Below, piece after piece: positions 13,335 to 14,171 of a DNA stretch of 14,171 nt (position 1 is the stretch's first letter; each line of letters begins with the position of its first letter). Source of the DNA: Prevotellaceae bacterium (lineage in GTDB: Bacteria; Bacteroidota; Bacteroidia; Bacteroidales; UBA932); contig JAITQP010000086.1 of NCBI GenBank assembly GCA_031288885.1, positions 1 to 14,171 of the forward strand. Reading direction: 5' to 3'. Under the pieces are notes generated by a model, which made no database searches, was not told the origin of the DNA, and was given only the letters and a program-made list of their open reading frames with translations. The translations under genes and the position numbers were made by a program.

Positions 13335-14171
13335 ATGCAAAAAAGAATCGGCGTAGCGAAATTTAAGCGGCTGCTAACGGCAATAGCGGCGTTGCTAATT
13401 TCCACAAGCATGTACGCGCAGGAGTCTGCGCCAAAACAAGTAACCGGCGTTGTTCGGGATGATGCGGGCGTTCCTGTTGCGGGGGCGTCGGTGGTGGTCA
13501 ACGGCACCAGCGTTGGCGTGCTGACCGACGTAAACGGTCGGTACTCCATTAGCGTGCCGGCTACCGCAGCTGCCATCACCGTATCGTTTATGGGAATGCG
13601 CTCGGTGACGGTGAGCGTTATCGAAAGCGGCGCGCAGGATGTGACGCTCACAGAAGAAACCAAGTCGCTCGACGAGGTGGTAGTAATTGGCTACGGAACG
13701 GTGAAAAAGCGCGACCTGACGGGAGCGGTTTCGTCGGTGAGCGCAAAGGAGATTGCGGCAGTGCCCGTGAGCTCTGCGGCGGAAGCCATTACCGGCAAGC
13801 TTGCCGGCGTGCAGGTGGTAACCACCGAAGGATCTCCCGACGCGGAGATTACCATTAGGGTACGTGGAGGAGGATCGATTACCGGCGATAATGCCCCGCT
13901 CTACATTGTGGACGGCTTTCCGGTGAGCTCCATTACCGACATTGCCCCCAACGACATTCAGTCCATTGACGTGCTGAAGGACGCTTCCTCCACCGCCATT
14001 TACGGGGCGCGCGGCGCAAACGGGGTTATCATTGTAACTACCAAAAGCGGGCAGGCGGGGAAAATTCAGGTGAGCTATAACGCCTACTACGGCGTAAAGA
14101 CGCTTGCCAAAAAGCTCGACGTGCTCACCCCCTACGACTACGCCCTCTTTCAGTACGAGCGCTCGCTGCTG
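13335..14171 (+). CDS. SusC/RagA-type TonB-dependent outer-membrane receptor (N-terminal part)
   Basis: The first 279 codons are open and the gene runs off the window; full-length members have about 1000 residues. A signal peptide ends near STSMYAQ (residues 23-29). A carboxypeptidase-D-regulatory-like domain follows (about 36-107: VTGVVRDDAGVPVAGASVVV and later LTDVNGRYSI). The TonB-box region EVVVIGYGTVKKRDLTGAVS (114-133) comes next. The plug domain (to about 237) has GKLAGVQVV, RVRGGGSITGDNAPLYIVDG and ASSTAIYGARGANGVIIVTT. The barrel then begins. Such receptors import glycans or peptides with a SusD-type lipoprotein, whose gene is expected just downstream. An in-frame stop at 13320-13322 excludes any earlier start. 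The leader contains the CA tract and the terminator-like hairpin. Confidence 0.96.
   Translation, partial: MQKRIGVAKFKRLLTAIAALLISTSMYAQESAPKQVTGVVRDDAGVPVAGASVVVNGTSVGVLTDVNGRYSISVPATAAAITVSFMGMRSVTVSVIESGAQDVTLTEETKSLDEVVVIGYGTVKKRDLTGAVSSVSAKEIAAVPVSSAAEAITGKLAGVQVVTTEGSPDAEITIRVRGGGSITGDNAPLYIVDGFPVSSITDIAPNDIQSIDVLKDASSTAIYGARGANGVIIVTTKSGQAGKIQVSYNAYYGVKTLAKKLDVLTPYDYALFQYERSLL

Overview
The window comes from a member of the Bacteroidota, most likely Bacteroidales. Three things point there. Many genes have promoters of the Bacteroidota type, with a TAnnTTTG -7 box and A/T-rich leaders that lack Shine-Dalgarno sequences. Several protein families are typical of the group: DUF5606, DUF3127, a SusC/RagA-type receptor, an AAA-ATPase-like/PD-(D/E)XK protein, and the short form of CstA. 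Coding DNA is fairly GC-rich while the intergenic DNA is strongly A/T-rich. I see no phage, insertion sequence or CRISPR array.

Layout: (1) 1-2445, all on the minus strand: a promoter firing out of the left edge, a dispersed intergenic repeat, tRNA-Pro(UGG) with its own promoter, a Lys/Ala/Pro-rich histone-H1-like protein with an acidic tail, and trmD behind a GAATTAC heptamer repeat. TrmD methylates G37 of tRNAs such as this tRNA-Pro. (2) 2446-5709: a YhcH/YiaL-family sugar-anomerase-like protein diverges from cstA (pyruvate/peptide uptake). A DUF3127 OB-fold protein with an SSB-like C-terminal tip diverges from a HAD phosphatase. (3) 5718-11824, all minus strand: four genes with gaps of only 24-26 bp, read in the order AAA-ATPase/PD-(D/E)XK protein, lipoprotein transglutaminase, outer-membrane porin, cutC. 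They look like one transcription unit with a cell-envelope core. (4) 11988-12545: a DUF5606 protein, divergent from that unit.

(5) 12546-13334 is a 789-bp gene-free stretch upstream of a susC/ragA-type TonB-dependent receptor that runs off the right edge. This is the most interesting part of the window. In order it holds a perfect 13-bp stem-loop, a TAnnTTTG box, a pure 58-bp (CA)29 microsatellite, and an intrinsic-terminator-like hairpin followed by seven Ts. The receptor start codon comes after that. A short reading frame enters the CA tract. At 29 repeats it stops just after the tract, ahead of the hairpin; at 28 or 30 repeats it would read on through the hairpin. This suggests, but does not prove, a length-switchable (phase-variable) leader/attenuator controlling an outer-membrane nutrient receptor.
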